Assembly (NCBI GenBank): GCA_963825425.1
Contig: CAWGTF010000011.1
Location: forward strand, 372,001 to 436,000
From: PALSA-607 sp963825425
GTDB taxonomy: Bacteria; Actinomycetota; Actinomycetes; Acidothermales; Acidothermaceae
Direction: 5' to 3'
DNA length: 64,000 bases
Shown: positions 1 to 8,042 of the stretch, piece after piece
Position numbering within the stretch: the stretch's first letter is position 1
How the letters are laid out: every line of letters begins with the position of its first letter
Program-made: the position numbers and the translations under genes
Notes under the pieces: generated by a model
What the model was told of the DNA's origin: nothing
Databases searched by the model: none
What the model saw: only the letters and a program-made list of their open reading frames with translations

Positions 1-877
1 GTGCTTGCTCAACTCGTGCAAGATGTCGGACGCCGGGGTGATGGGGTAGGAGCCGAGGAACAGCGACAGACCGGTCGCCTTCGAGGCCGCGATAAGTCCA
101 TACGACAACGCGAGGTTGCCGGAGATGTTGCGGTAGGTGCCGGCCTTCATCGGCGCCGGTTTGATCTCGTAGGAGACCGAGAACGTCTCCGTCGTCTCGC
201 CGAAGTTGTAGCCGGCCCGGAACGCGGTGACGTTCGCCTTCGCGACGGCCGGCGTCTTGGCGAACTTGCGCTCCAGAAACTCCAGCGTCGAGTCCGTCGG
301 CCGGTTGTACATCCACGACAGCAGCCCGAGCGCGAACATGTTCTTCGCCCGTTCTGCTTCCTTCTTCGAGATGTCGATGTCCTTGAGCGCCTCGACTGTC
401 ATCGACGTCAGCGGCACCGCCGAGACGCCGGTATTCGCGCAGCGTGCCGTCCTCGAGCGGGTTACCGGCGTAACCGATGCGCTGGCAGGCACGAAGCGTG
501 AACTCATCGGCGTTCGCGATGATGTCGGCACCAGGCGGCAGGTCGGCGACGTTCGCCTTCAACGCCGCTGGGTTCATCGCAACCAAAACGTTCGGTGCGT
601 CGCCCGGCGTCATGATGTCGTGATCGGCGAAGTGCAACTGGAACGACGACACGCCTGGCAAGGTGCCGGCTGGGGCGCGGATCTCCGCAGGGAAGTTGGG
701 CAGCGTCGACAGGTCGTTGCCGAAGGCCGCCGTCTCGGAGGTGAATCGATCACCGGTCAGCTGCATGCCGTCGCCGGAGTCACCGGCGAGCCGGATGATC
801 ACCCGGTCGACTTGCTGAACCTGCTTGCGAGAGGCTGGTCGAGACGCCGAAGCGGATGCTGATCGTGCGGGTGACAC
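1..877 (-). CDS. korA: 2-oxoacid:ferredoxin oxidoreductase alpha subunit (N-terminal part, cut by window edge)
   Basis: Resembles the fused gamma/alpha subunit of 2-oxoglutarate:ferredoxin oxidoreductase, which with KorB makes succinyl-CoA, CO2 and reduced ferredoxin from 2-oxoglutarate and CoA. The first ~150 residues read as the gamma domain (RLAGDSGDGMQLTG near residue 25). The visible end carries the alpha-domain signature GSYPITPASDILHELSKH. About 290 of the usual ~600 or more residues are present; the rest lies before base 1. The GTG start at 877 is chosen because AGGAGG lies 10-11 nt upstream (889-894). One frameshift lies near 428-432, where an extra base interrupts LREYRVSAVPLT; the protein is well conserved on both sides, so this is probably a sequence error. 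The family is clear; the substrate is inferred. Confidence 0.88.
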   Translation of the reverse strand, partial: MSPARSASASASRPASRKQVQQVDRVIIRLAGDSGDGMQLTGDRFTSETAAFGNDLSTLPNFPAEIRAPAGTLPGVSSFQLHFADHDIMTPGDAPNVLVAMNPAALKANVADLPPGADIIANADEFTLRACQRIGYAGNPLEDGTLREYRRLGGAADVDDSRGAQGHRHLEEGSRTGEEHVRARAAVVDVQPADGLDAGVSGAQVRQDAGRREGERHRVPGRLQLRRDDGDVLGLLRDQTGADEGRHLPQHLRQPRVVVWTYRGLEGDRSVAVPRLLPHHPGVRHLARVEQA

Positions 878-987
878 CGGGTGTCGGACCTCCTCGTGGG
901 GCGTCGAGTCACTGTGGAACACTGCCGAAGTAGTGTGGGAACGCTTTCGACGCGCGGGTTTACATGGTACGTCTGTTCGCCGCTGCC

Positions 988-1884
988 CTAATGGTCAGGC
1001 ACCGCGGCGCGCGGGGCGATCTGGGCGATCAGGGCCGCGTCGGGATCATCGTTGAGTGCCAGGAACAGCGCGCTGGCCAGCGTGACGACAAATCCAAGAG
1101 CCGAGGGGACGACGAAGCCGGCCCTGGTCGAGTCACCGAGCACGAGCAACCCGACGGCCGACGCGGCGAGGGTTTCGACGCCGAACAACGCCGCGGTGGC
1201 GATGGTGACAGGGGAGCGTTGGAGGGCGGCGGCGAAGAACGCCATGCCCGCCACTCCGAAGATCGCGAGCGCGTACGCGGCAGGCGCTGTCAGGACGGCT
1301 CGCACCGAATGGGCGTCCGAGAGGATCCGCGATGCGACCCCGGTGCCCGCGAAACTGACTCCCGAGATTGCGGCGAGGATGCCACCCGCGCGGCCGGTGC
1401 CGTCGCTGACGGCCGCCCAGCGCAACACGATCACGCCGGCCACGATCACCGGCGCGGAAGCGATCACCAACCACCATTGCGCCGACCGTGCGACGGCGGT
1501 CGCCGCCTCGGCTTTCGCACCGGACGCGAGCAGGATGAGGCCGACGCCCAGCCCACACAGCGCCATGAGACTCGCGTCGGCCGAGCACGGTGCCAAGCAC
1601 TCGGCGTCCGACCAATGCGGTGACGCCCACACTCGACGCGGCGGCACATTGAACCAAGAACAGCGGCAGCCAGTGCAAGGCCACGACCATGCAGGCGAAG
1701 CCGAGCCCATCGAGCGCGACCCCCGCCAGGTAGAGCGGCGAGACGACGAGCCTGACGGATCGACTCGCCCGGCGACGAATCCGACTGGCGATTCGGCCGC
1801 CCGGCGGGCGGCCAGCCCTTGGAGTACCGACGCGACGCCCGTCGTCAGTGCGGCGCCAAGGGCCAGGAGCAGCCCGACGATCAC
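988..1884 (-). CDS. DMT-superfamily (EamA/NIPA-like) membrane transporter
   Basis: A hydrophobic protein of ~300 residues with about nine predicted membrane segments, typical of drug/metabolite transporter (DMT) superfamily members of actinobacteria. The N-terminus (GLLLALGAALTTGVASVLQG) resembles the DMT proteins often annotated as EamA or NIPA-like magnesium transporters. The frame moves near 1740 and returns near 1580; the middle frame reads MVVALHWLPLFLVQ, which restores a continuous membrane protein. The GTG start at 1884 is 13 nt after the methyltransferase stop, so the two probably form one transcript that continues toward korA. The substrate cannot be told from sequence. Confidence 0.7.
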   Translation of the reverse strand: MIVGLLLALGAALTTGVASVLQGLAARRAAESPVGFVAGRVDPSGSSSRRSTWRGSRSMGSASPAWSWPCTGCRCSWFNVPPRRVWASPHWSDAECLAPCSADASLMALCGLGVGLILLASGAKAEAATAVARSAQWWLVIASAPVIVAGVIVLRWAAVSDGTGRAGGILAAISGVSFAGTGVASRILSDAHSVRAVLTAPAAYALAIFGVAGMAFFAAALQRSPVTIATAALFGVETLAASAVGLLVLGDSTRAGFVVPSALGFVVTLASALFLALNDDPDAALIAQIAPRAAVPDH

Positions 1885-1897
1885 AGTGGTTCGATGA

Positions 1898-2749
1898 TCA
1901 TGGTGCGCGACGGGTGAAGGTGAGGCGCACGAACGTGAAGCGCAGCCCGACTCGCTTCCAGTGCACCGGCCGCTGCGGGTGGTCCGGGGAGAACGAGCCG
2001 TCGAGGTCGAGCCCCGCCTTATCGGCGTGCTTGATCAGCTCCTCGATCTCGGCGGGGGAGAAGATGTGCACGGGCGCGCCGTACGCCGTGTGGCCGGTCG
2101 TGTCGGGTGGATTCGCGTCGTAGTCGGTCGAGACCACCAACACCCCGCCCGGCCGCAACAGCCGGGCGGCCTCGGCGAGGAATTCGGGGATGGGCACGCC
2201 GTGCTCGATCACCGACAGGCAGGTCACCGCATCAAAGGACCCGGCGTCGAACCTGGTCGCTGTCGCGTCGCCGGGTTCGAACGCCACGCAACCGTCATGG
2301 CCGTGATGAACGGGACGCCGAAACTCCAGGTTGATGCCGACGAGATCGCGCAGGCCGTACAGGTAGAGCCAGATCAGCAGGGTGGAGTACCGGGCCGCCC
2401 CGGCGTCGAGCACCCGACCGGTCGGCCCGACCCGGGAGAGCACCGTCGAGGCCGCGCCGACGGTGTCCCAGTTCTTGGGCAGATCGCGATGCAGTGGCAG
2501 CCCGCGCTTGCGAGCTTCATCGACGGCGTCGCGCCAGTCGGCGTCGTCTTGCAGGACCGCGGTCGGTTCGACCTTGGGCAGCGCCGACGGGACGGCTGGC
2601 GTCGACAGCACGCGGGAGTTGCGGCGAACTGTCAGCGCGGCGCGCGCCCACAGCACGTGTTCGAGGCCGAGCTTGGCGACAGTGCGGAGCACCGATGTGG
2701 CGCTGCGCAGCGGATCGGTGCCGGCGCGAACAGCTGACGCAACGCCCAT
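1898..2749 (-). CDS. class I SAM-dependent methyltransferase
   Basis: A 283-residue protein with a Rossmann-like methyltransferase core. Motif I reads VLDAGAARYSTLL (near residue 135). An acidic loop and motif II follow (FEPGDATATRF, then SFDAVTCLSVIEHGV), and then LLRPGGVLVVSTDY, the usual Methyltransf_11/25 layout. The ~100-residue N-terminal part is not recognised. The ATG at 2749 is 3 nt after the YajQ stop, so the pair is translationally linked. No substrate can be assigned; the neighbours give no pathway context. The frame is intact. Confidence 0.8.
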   Translation of the reverse strand: MGVASAVRAGTDPLRSATSVLRTVAKLGLEHVLWARAALTVRRNSRVLSTPAVPSALPKVEPTAVLQDDADWRDAVDEARKRGLPLHRDLPKNWDTVGAASTVLSRVGPTGRVLDAGAARYSTLLIWLYLYGLRDLVGINLEFRRPVHHGHDGCVAFEPGDATATRFDAGSFDAVTCLSVIEHGVPIPEFLAEAARLLRPGGVLVVSTDYDANPPDTTGHTAYGAPVHIFSPAEIEELIKHADKAGLDLDGSFSPDHPQRPVHWKRVGLRFTFVRLTFTRRAP

Positions 2750-2752
2750 CAG

Positions 2753-3244
2753 TCAGCGGTAGTTCGTGAATTGCAGCGCAACGGTGAGCTCCTTGCCCTT
2801 CAGCAGCGCGATCACCTCTTGGAGGTCGTCGCGCTTCTTGCTGGTCACCCGCAGCTGGTCGCCCTGGATCTGGGCCTGCACACCCTTGGGTCCCTCTTCG
2901 CGGATGATCTTCGAGATCTTCTTCGCGTCCTCTTGGGCGATGCCCTCTTTGATCGTCCCGGCGAGCCGGAACTCCTTGCCGGACGCCTTGGGCTCGCCGG
3001 CCTCGAGCGACTTCAGCGAGATGCCGCGCTTGATCAGCTTCTCCTGGAACACGTCGAGGACCGCCTTCGCGCGCTCCTCGCTGTTCGCCTTGATCTCGAT
3101 CCCGTTCTCACCGGACCACGCGATCGAGGCGCCGACGTCCTTGAAGTCGTAGCGCTGCCCGATCTCCTTGACGGACTGGTTGAGGGCGTTGTCGACCTCC
3201 TGCCGGTCGACCTTGCTCACGATGTCGAAGGATGAGTCGGCCAT
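2753..3244 (-). CDS. yajQ: YajQ-family nucleotide-binding protein
   Basis: A 163-residue protein covering the whole YajQ family (MADSSFDIVSKVDRQEVDNA at the start, LTVALQFTNYR at the end). Members are small alpha/beta proteins with two RNP-like folds; Xanthomonas YajQ binds cyclic di-GMP, while other members bind nucleotides or RNA. The ATG at 3244 is preferred over the adjacent in-frame GTG at 3247 because the AGGAGG ribosome site is then 5 nt upstream rather than 2. It is transcribed divergently from the tRNA cluster and is the first gene of the minus-strand run. The role in this organism is not known. Confidence 0.93.
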   Translation of the reverse strand: MADSSFDIVSKVDRQEVDNALNQSVKEIGQRYDFKDVGASIAWSGENGIEIKANSEERAKAVLDVFQEKLIKRGISLKSLEAGEPKASGKEFRLAGTIKEGIAQEDAKKISKIIREEGPKGVQAQIQGDQLRVTSKKRDDLQEVIALLKGKELTVALQFTNYR

Positions 3245-3289
3245 CACTACCTCCTGGGCTATCCTGTGATCCGCCGTCCTGCGGGACGG

Positions 3290-3295
3290 TATAGC
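3290..3295 (+). promoter_or_regulatory. candidate -10 element of the tRNA-Tyr transcript
   Basis: TATAGC lies 10 nt before the mature 5' end of tRNA-Tyr, a normal distance for a tRNA promoter. The -35 region is weak (GTGATC, 18 nt upstream). A small hairpin of 6-bp arms (3274-3279 with 3284-3289) sits between them. Confidence 0.35.
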
Positions 3296-3305
3296 ACGTC
3301 GTCAC

Positions 3306-3387
3306 GGCAGGTTGCCCGAGTGGCCAAAGGGAGCGGTCTGTAAAACCGCCGGCTCAGCCTACGATGGTTCGAACCCATCACCTGCCA
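3306..3387 (+). tRNA. tRNA-Tyr (GTA)
   Basis: Class II tRNA with a long variable arm. The acceptor GGCAGGT pairs with ACCTGCC, the anticodon loop carries GTA, and the T-loop reads TTCGAAC. CCA is not directly encoded after the discriminator A. Confidence 0.96.
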
Positions 3388-3397
3388 CACCACCACA

Positions 3398-3443
3398 CCG
3401 CAACTCGTCGCGGACGCCGGGCGGCGTCCGTGTAGAGTTGCGG
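3398..3443 (+). repeat. two-tier hairpin between tRNA-Tyr and tRNA-Thr
   Basis: Outer arms of 9 bp (CCGCAACTC, 3398-3406, with 3435-3443) and inner arms of 7 bp (GGACGCC, 3412-3418, with 3423-3429) are both perfect. They are separated by symmetric 5-nt internal loops and closed by a 4-nt loop. No U tract follows. It could be an intrinsic terminator of actinobacterial style or a processing signal between the two tRNAs. Confidence 0.6.
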
Positions 3444-3474
3444 CTCGCGTCACCCTCACAGCTGGCTTCCAGCT

Positions 3475-3547
3475 GCCCCCTTAGCTCAGTCGGCAGAGCG
3501 TCTCCATGGTAAGGAGAAGGTCTACGGTTCGATTCCGTAAGGGGGCT
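3475..3547 (+). tRNA. tRNA-Thr (GGT)
   Basis: A 73-nt cloverleaf. The acceptor GCCCCCT pairs with AGGGGGC, the anticodon stem TCTCC/GGAGA encloses loop ATGGTAA with anticodon GGT, and the T-loop reads TTCGATT. Confidence 0.96.
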
Positions 3548-3592
3548 CGACTCGGCATGCCGGCACCGAGCCGGTGTGCAGAGCCCGGTGAT

Positions 3593-3666
3593 GGCGGGGT
3601 AGCTCAGCCTGGCAGAGCAAGCGGCTCATAATCGCTGTGTCACGGGTTCAAATCCCGTCTCCGCTA
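3593..3666 (+). tRNA. tRNA-Met (CAT), elongator type
   Basis: A 74-nt cloverleaf with anticodon loop CTCATAA (CAT) and T-arm ACGGG-TTCAAAT-CCCGT. The acceptor GGCGGGG pairs with CTCCGCT through two G-U pairs and a paired first position. Lack of the initiator C1xA72 mismatch and of the three G-C anticodon pairs supports the elongator form. Confidence 0.9.
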
Positions 3667-3697
3667 CTCCGGCGTCATCGCTCCGAGGCTTCGGCGG

Positions 3698-3727
3698 TTC
3701 GCCGCGAGGCGCCGGGTCGGTTATTCT
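3698..3727 (+). promoter_or_regulatory. candidate promoter of rpmG
   Basis: TTCGCC (3698-3703), an 18-nt spacer and TATTCT (3722-3727) lie 36 nt before the rpmG start codon. Confidence 0.4.
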
Positions 3728-3763
3728 GCATGCGTCCCCCGATTTGCAAGAGAGGCACTCACC

Positions 3764-3931
3764 ATGGCCGCCAAGAGCGACGTCCGCCCCAAGATCACTC
3801 TGGCCTGCCAGGAGTGCAAGCACCGCAACTACATCACCAAGAAGAACCGGCGCAACGACCCCGACCGGCTCGAGATGAAGAAGTACTGCCCGCACTGCAA
3901 CCTGCACCCGGTGCACCGCGAGACCCGCTAG
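3764..3931 (+). CDS. rpmG: 50S ribosomal protein L33
   Basis: A 55-residue L33 of the large subunit. It keeps four zinc-binding cysteines as two pairs (LACQECKHRNY near residue 14 and KKYCPHCNLH near residue 39), the zinc-dependent form. AGAGAGG precedes the ATG. The gene sits between the tRNA cluster and the MaoC pair, the position it holds in mycobacteria and Streptomyces. The frame is intact. Confidence 0.96.
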   Translation: MAAKSDVRPKITLACQECKHRNYITKKNRRNDPDRLEMKKYCPHCNLHPVHRETR

Positions 3932-3953
3932 CTCTCGGGCGAGGTCCGCGCCG

Positions 3954-4419
3954 ATGCCGCTCGATCCGTCGTTCGTCGGCCGCAGCTACCCGCCGACCGC
4001 GCCGTACCAGGTCGGCCGCGAGAAGATCCGCGAGTTCGCCGCCGCGATCGGTGACGCCAACCCCGCCTACACCGACGTCGAGGCTGCCCGCGCGCTCGGC
4101 CACCCCGACCTCGTCGCCCCGCCGACGTTCGCGATCGTGCTGTCGATGCGGCGCGCTCGCACCAGGTCGTCAAGGACCCCGCGCTCGGCCTCGACTACAC
4201 CCGGGTCGTCCACGGCGAGCAGCGGTTCAGCTACACCCGCCCGATCGTCGCCGGCGACGAACTGTCGGTCATCGTCACCGTCGAGAAGATTCGCTCGATG
4301 GCGGGCAGCGACATCATCACGACTCGCGGCGAGATCGTCGACGACCGAGCGGCGAGGCCGTCTGCACGTGCCTACTCGACGCTCGTCGCGCGGGCACCCG
4401 ACGAGGTGCCCGTCAGTGA
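3954..4419 (+). CDS. hadA: MaoC-like (3R)-hydroxyacyl-ACP dehydratase subunit, HadA/HadC-like
   Basis: Starts MPLDPSFVGRSYPP and continues QVGREKIREFAAAIGDANPAY, the N-terminal FAS1-like dehydratase hot-dog domain that in mycobacteria is the substrate-binding partner of HadB. HadAB removes water from hydroxyacyl-ACP in the FAS-II cycle. The frame shifts near 4150 (before HQVVKDPALG) and again between 4340 and 4365 (around GEAVCTC...STLVARAPDE). The most likely stop is the TGA at 4417-4419, overlapping the GTG of hadB, but the indels leave the last ~15 residues uncertain. The organism need not make mycolic acids, because such pairs are common in actinobacteria. Confidence 0.82.
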
Positions 4420-4844
4420 CCACGTCGGTGACGTACGACGGCGTCGAGGTCGGCGAGCAGCTGCCGCACCGCAGCTTCCCGATCACCCGCGCCGATCTGG
4501 TGCGCTACGCCGGCGCGTCCGGCGACTTCAACCCGATCCACTGGAACGCGCGGTTCGCGGTCGAGGTCGGCCTGCCCGACGTCATCGCTCACGGCATGTT
4601 CACGATGGCCACCGCCGTCCGGCTCGTGACCGACTGGATCGGCGACCCGGGCGCCGTCGTCGACTATTCGGTCCGTTTCACCAAGCCAGTCGTGGTGCCG
4701 GACGACGAGGGTGGCGCGACGTTGGACGTCGAAGGTGTCGTCGCCGAGAAGCTCGACGACGGCTTCGTCCGGATCGATCTGACGGTCCGGTCGGCCGGCG
4801 ACAAGGTGCTCGGCATGGCGAGAGCCACGGTCCGCCTGTCCTGA
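4416..4844 (+). CDS. hadB: MaoC-like (3R)-hydroxyacyl-ACP dehydratase, HadB-like
   Basis: A 142-residue single hot-dog dehydratase, the same length as mycobacterial HadB. It contains the hydratase 2 catalytic motif YAGASGDFNPIHWNARFA (Asp and His near residues 36-41) and HGMFTMATAVRLV. It would form the catalytic half of a heterodimer with the upstream protein. The GTG at 4416 overlaps the upstream stop by four bases, which suggests translational coupling. Its frame is intact, unlike hadA. Confidence 0.9.
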   Translation: MTTSVTYDGVEVGEQLPHRSFPITRADLVRYAGASGDFNPIHWNARFAVEVGLPDVIAHGMFTMATAVRLVTDWIGDPGAVVDYSVRFTKPVVVPDDEGGATLDVEGVVAEKLDDGFVRIDLTVRSAGDKVLGMARATVRLS

Positions 4845-4864
4845 GCCATGTCACACACCTGGTG

Positions 4865-4893
4865 TTGACAAGGTAGTGAGTGACCACTAACTT
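4865..4893 (+). promoter_or_regulatory. promoter of the TetR gene (probably leaderless)
   Basis: A perfect -35 TTGACA (4865-4870), a 17-nt spacer and TAACTT (4888-4893). Transcription would begin within a base or two of the ATG at 4901, so the mRNA is probably leaderless. The operator at 4876-4893 covers the spacer and the -10. Confidence 0.75.
4876..4893 (+). promoter_or_regulatory. TetR operator, copy 1
   Basis: GTGAGTGACCACTAACTT: 7-nt half sites GTGAGTG and CACTAAC around a 2-nt centre, one mismatch from perfect dyad symmetry. It overlaps the regulator's own promoter, which suggests autorepression. A second copy lies inverted before the MFS gene. Confidence 0.7.
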
Positions 4894-4900
4894 AGCCGTC

Positions 4901-5443
4901 ATGGCCGCAATCCACACCCGGATGGACCCCGACGAGCGCCGCGACCAGGTGATCGCGGCAGCGCTCGTCGAGTTCGCCGAAGGTGGTCTTGCCGGGCACG
5001 TCGACGGAAGCAATCGCCGTCCGGGCCGGTATCTCCCAGCCCTACCTGTTCAAGATGTTCGGCACCAAGCGCGACCTGTTCATCGCGGCGTCCAAGCGGT
5101 GCTTCGACAACGTCGCGCAGACATTCACCGAGGCCGCTGACGGGCTGGCCGGCGAAGAGGCACTCGAGCGCGATGGGCGCCGCTTACGGCGGCCTGATCG
5201 CCGACCGCGAAAACCTGATGGCCCAACTCCAGCTGTACGCCGCGTGTCACGACCCGGAGGTCCGCGAGTGTGCGCGCGACGGGTTCCGCAAGCTCTACCA
5301 GCTCGTCGAGCGGGCCTCCGGCGCACCGGCCGAAGAGCTCGCGACGTTCTTCGCGATGGGCATGCTCTGCAACGTCTCGACCGCGCTTGGCCTTGGCCGA
5401 AATCGACGAACCGTGGGCGCGCGCGCTCGCGAGTGACAAGTAG
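4901..5443 (+). CDS. TetR/AcrR-family transcriptional repressor
   Basis: The N-terminal helix-turn-helix domain (RRDQVIAAALVEFAEGGLAGTSTEAIAVRAGISQ in pieces, then PYLFKMFGTKRDLF) is typical TetR. The C-terminal ligand domain reads MGAAYGGLIADRENLMAQLQLYAACHD. Single-base insertions shift the frame near 5000, 5176 and 5393; correcting them gives a ~180-residue protein ending ASDK at 5443. ATG 4901 is chosen because the promoter places the transcript start almost on it. It very likely represses itself and the adjacent efflux gene through the shared operator sequence. The inducer is unknown. Confidence 0.85.
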
Positions 5444-5495
5444 CTCGCAATCTGAACGCTTTTCCTTGCTGTGCCTGGCTTTTCTTTGCTCAAGC

Positions 5496-5513
5496 AAGTT
5501 AGTGACTACTCAC
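5496..5513 (+). promoter_or_regulatory. TetR operator, copy 2 (before the MFS gene)
   Basis: AAGTTAGTGACTACTCAC. Its reverse complement matches 15 of 18 positions of copy 1, so the same repressor should bind here in the opposite orientation. It lies 21 nt before the MFS start, over the expected promoter region. Confidence 0.68.
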
Positions 5514-5533
5514 TTCACTGAAGGGAACATGAC

Positions 5534-6962
5534 ATGACTGGACGCGGAAGGCCACTGGCGACATTCATCGTCACCTCGGTCGCGCTTGTTCATGAGCTCA
5601 CTCGACAACCTCGTCGTCACGATGGCGTTGCCGGCAATCAAGACGCACCTGCACGCATCGCTGTCCAGCCTTGAGTGGACCGTGAACGCCTACACGCTCA
5701 CCTTCGCAGTGCTGCTGTTGCCGGGTGCGACCTTGGGCGACCGATTCGGTCGCAAGAAGATCTTCATGATCGGCCGTCCGATCTTCACCACTGGCCTCGG
5801 CGCTCGCCGCGTTGTCGTCGACGGCAGGCGAGTTGGTTGCGGCACGCGCGCTGCAGGGCGTCGGCGGCGCGATCCTCACCCCGTTGACCTCTGACGCTGC
5901 TCAGCGTCGCCGTTCCGCCGTCGCGCCGCGGGCTCGCGCTCGGGGCCTGGGGTGCGATCGCCGGTCTCGCGATCGCCGTCGGACCCGTCGTCGGTGGCGC
6001 CATCGTCGAGGGTGCCTCGTGGTCGTGGATCTTCTGGCTCAACGTGCCGATCGGCATCGTGTTGCTCCCGGTCGCGGGCGGCTGCTGAAGGAGAGTCACG
6101 GCCCGGCGGCCAGCTCGACGTTGTCGGTACCGGCCTCGCCACCGCCGGACTTGTTCGCTGTCGTGCTCGGTCTGGTGAAGGCGAACGACTGGGGTTGGGG
6201 CAGCACGTCGATCATCGGTCTGTTCGTCGTCGGCGTCGTGTTCCTCGCTGCGTTCGTCCGTTGGGAGACTCGCGGACGCCGACCCGGTGCTGCCGCTGCG
6301 GTTGTTCCGCAACCGCGGGTTCACCGCGAGCAACGTCGCGTCGCTGTTCATGTTCTTCGGGATGTTCGGCTCGATCTTCCTGCTCGCGCAGTTCCTGCAG
6401 GTTGCCCACCACTACTCGCCGCTGTCTGCCGGCGTCCGCACGCTGCCGTGGACCGCGATGCCGATCTTCGTCGCACCGGTCGCGGGGCTGCTGTCCGACC
6501 GCATCGGTGGTCGCCGGATCGTCGCGACCGGTCTGTTCTTGCAGGCGATCGGCCTCTACTGGTTGGCAGTCACGTCGCGACGCCGACCGTGCCGTACTCG
6601 CACATCGTTCCCGGTCTGGCGATCAGCGGATTCGGCATGGCGCTGTTCTTCGCCCCGGTCGCGAACCTGGTGCTCTCGTCGGTGCGGCACGAGGAGCAGG
6701 GCATCGCATCGGGCGCGCACAACGCGATCCGCGAGTTGGGCGGTGTGTTCGGCGTAGCGGTTCTCGCGTCGGTGTTCGCGCACTCCGGCGGCTATCAGAA
6801 CCCGCAAGCCTTCGTGGACGGCGTGGTGCCGGCGGTCAAGTTGGGTGCCCTGATCGTCGCGTTGGGCGGGGTGGCAGCACTGCTGATTCCGCGCAACGCC
6901 CGTCTCCGCTCCCGAGCCCGAGGTCGATCGGCATCGGCGACCTGGAGCCGTCAGCGGCGTAA
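5534..6962 (+). CDS. MFS drug-efflux transporter, DHA2 (EmrB/QacA) type, frame-disrupted
   Basis: Fragments in three frames join into one 14-TM DHA2-type antiporter. These include MSSLDNLVVTMALPAIK (TM1 with the family Asp), the motif A loop GDRFGRKKIF, GELVAARALQGVGGAILTPL (motif C region), WSWIFWLNVPIGI, and FRNRGFTASNVASLFMFFG. At least six indels break it (near 5586, 5800, 5890, 6090, 6290 and 6580), more than in any other gene here. Since the neighbours are affected too, sequence error is likelier than decay, but a real pseudogene cannot be excluded. The end is uncertain (6962 or 6972). Expected role: proton-driven export of a toxic compound under control of the adjacent TetR protein. 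Confidence 0.8.
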
Positions 6963-6975
6963 CCGCACTTGACGG

Positions 6976-8039
6976 GTGGCCGGCCGTAGGGTTCGTGGGT
7001 GCTCATCCACGGATCCGGCGGCCGGCCACTCGTTGGTGTTGGCCGACCACACGACGATCCACCTCGGTGGTCCCGCAACGAACCTCGTGTGGGCCGACGA
7101 TGCGGCGACGCTTGTCGAGGCCGTGAGCCAAGCCGATGCAGATGGCACGCCGGTGCTGGTGCTCGGCGGTGGCAGCAACCTGGTGGTCGCCGACGCCGGG
7201 TTCGACGGTCTCGTGGTGCGGGTCGCGCATCGCGGCGTTGCGTTCGAGCCGTCTGGCGAGCACGTCGTCATGCACGTCGAGGCCGGTGAGGTCTGGGACG
7301 ACGTCGTGACGTCGTCACTTGCGCACGGCCTGGCCGGTCTCGAATGCCTGTCGGGTATTCCGGGCCTCGCGGGTGCGACGCCGATTCAAAACGTCGGCGC
7401 GTATGGTGCCGAGATCTCGCACCTGATAACCGGTGTCGGTGTCTTCGATCGGGTCGATCGCCGCCGAATTTCCTTGTCTGTAAGCGATTGCCGCTTCGGC
7501 TATCGCACGAGCGCACTCAAAGGCGCCAGCCGCTACGTGGTCCTGGGCGTCGACCTTGCGCTGACGCCCAGCGAGATATCGCAACCGGTGCGATACCAGC
7601 AACTTGCCGACGCCCTCGGTGTCGAGCTTGGCGGACGTGCCTGCGGCAGTCGACGTCCGCGCAGCTGTTCTTGGGCTACGCGCCGCGAAGGGAATGCTGA
7701 TCGATCCGGCTGACCCTGACTCGGTCAGCGTCGGTTCGTTCTTCACCAATCCGATCCTGCGGGACGCCGATGTGCCGGCCGGTGCGCCACGATGGCCGAC
7801 CAGCTGACGGGCTGGTGAAGACGTCGGCGGCTTGGCTGATCGAACAGTCCGGGTTCGCGCGTGGGTACGGTCACGGGCAGGTTGGAGTGTCGAGCAAACA
7901 CACGCTGGCACTGGTCAACCGGGGCGGCGCGACGACTGCGGAGCTTGTCGCGTTCGCTGCCCACATTCGTGATGGCGTGCACGCCCGGTTCGGCGTGATC
8001 CTCGACGTCGAGCCCGCGCTGGTCGGCGTTGCGCTGTGA
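6976..8039 (+). CDS. murB: UDP-N-acetylenolpyruvoylglucosamine reductase
   Basis: FAD/NADPH enzyme that reduces enolpyruvyl-UDP-GlcNAc to UDP-N-acetylmuramate in peptidoglycan synthesis. Visible motifs are HTTIHLGGPA, the FAD-binding VLGGGSNLVV (near residue 60), GLECLSGIPGLAGATPIQNVGAYG, FGYRTSALK, GSFFTNPIL carrying the proton-donor serine, and LIEQSGF near the C-terminus. Single-base insertions shift the frame near 7626 and 7801. The GTG at 6976 gives a 25-residue lead before the conserved core; there is no clear ribosome site, so a later GTG or TTG (7033-7039) is possible. It ends 3 nt from the convergent aminotransferase. Confidence 0.92.
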
Positions 8040-8042
8040 GGA

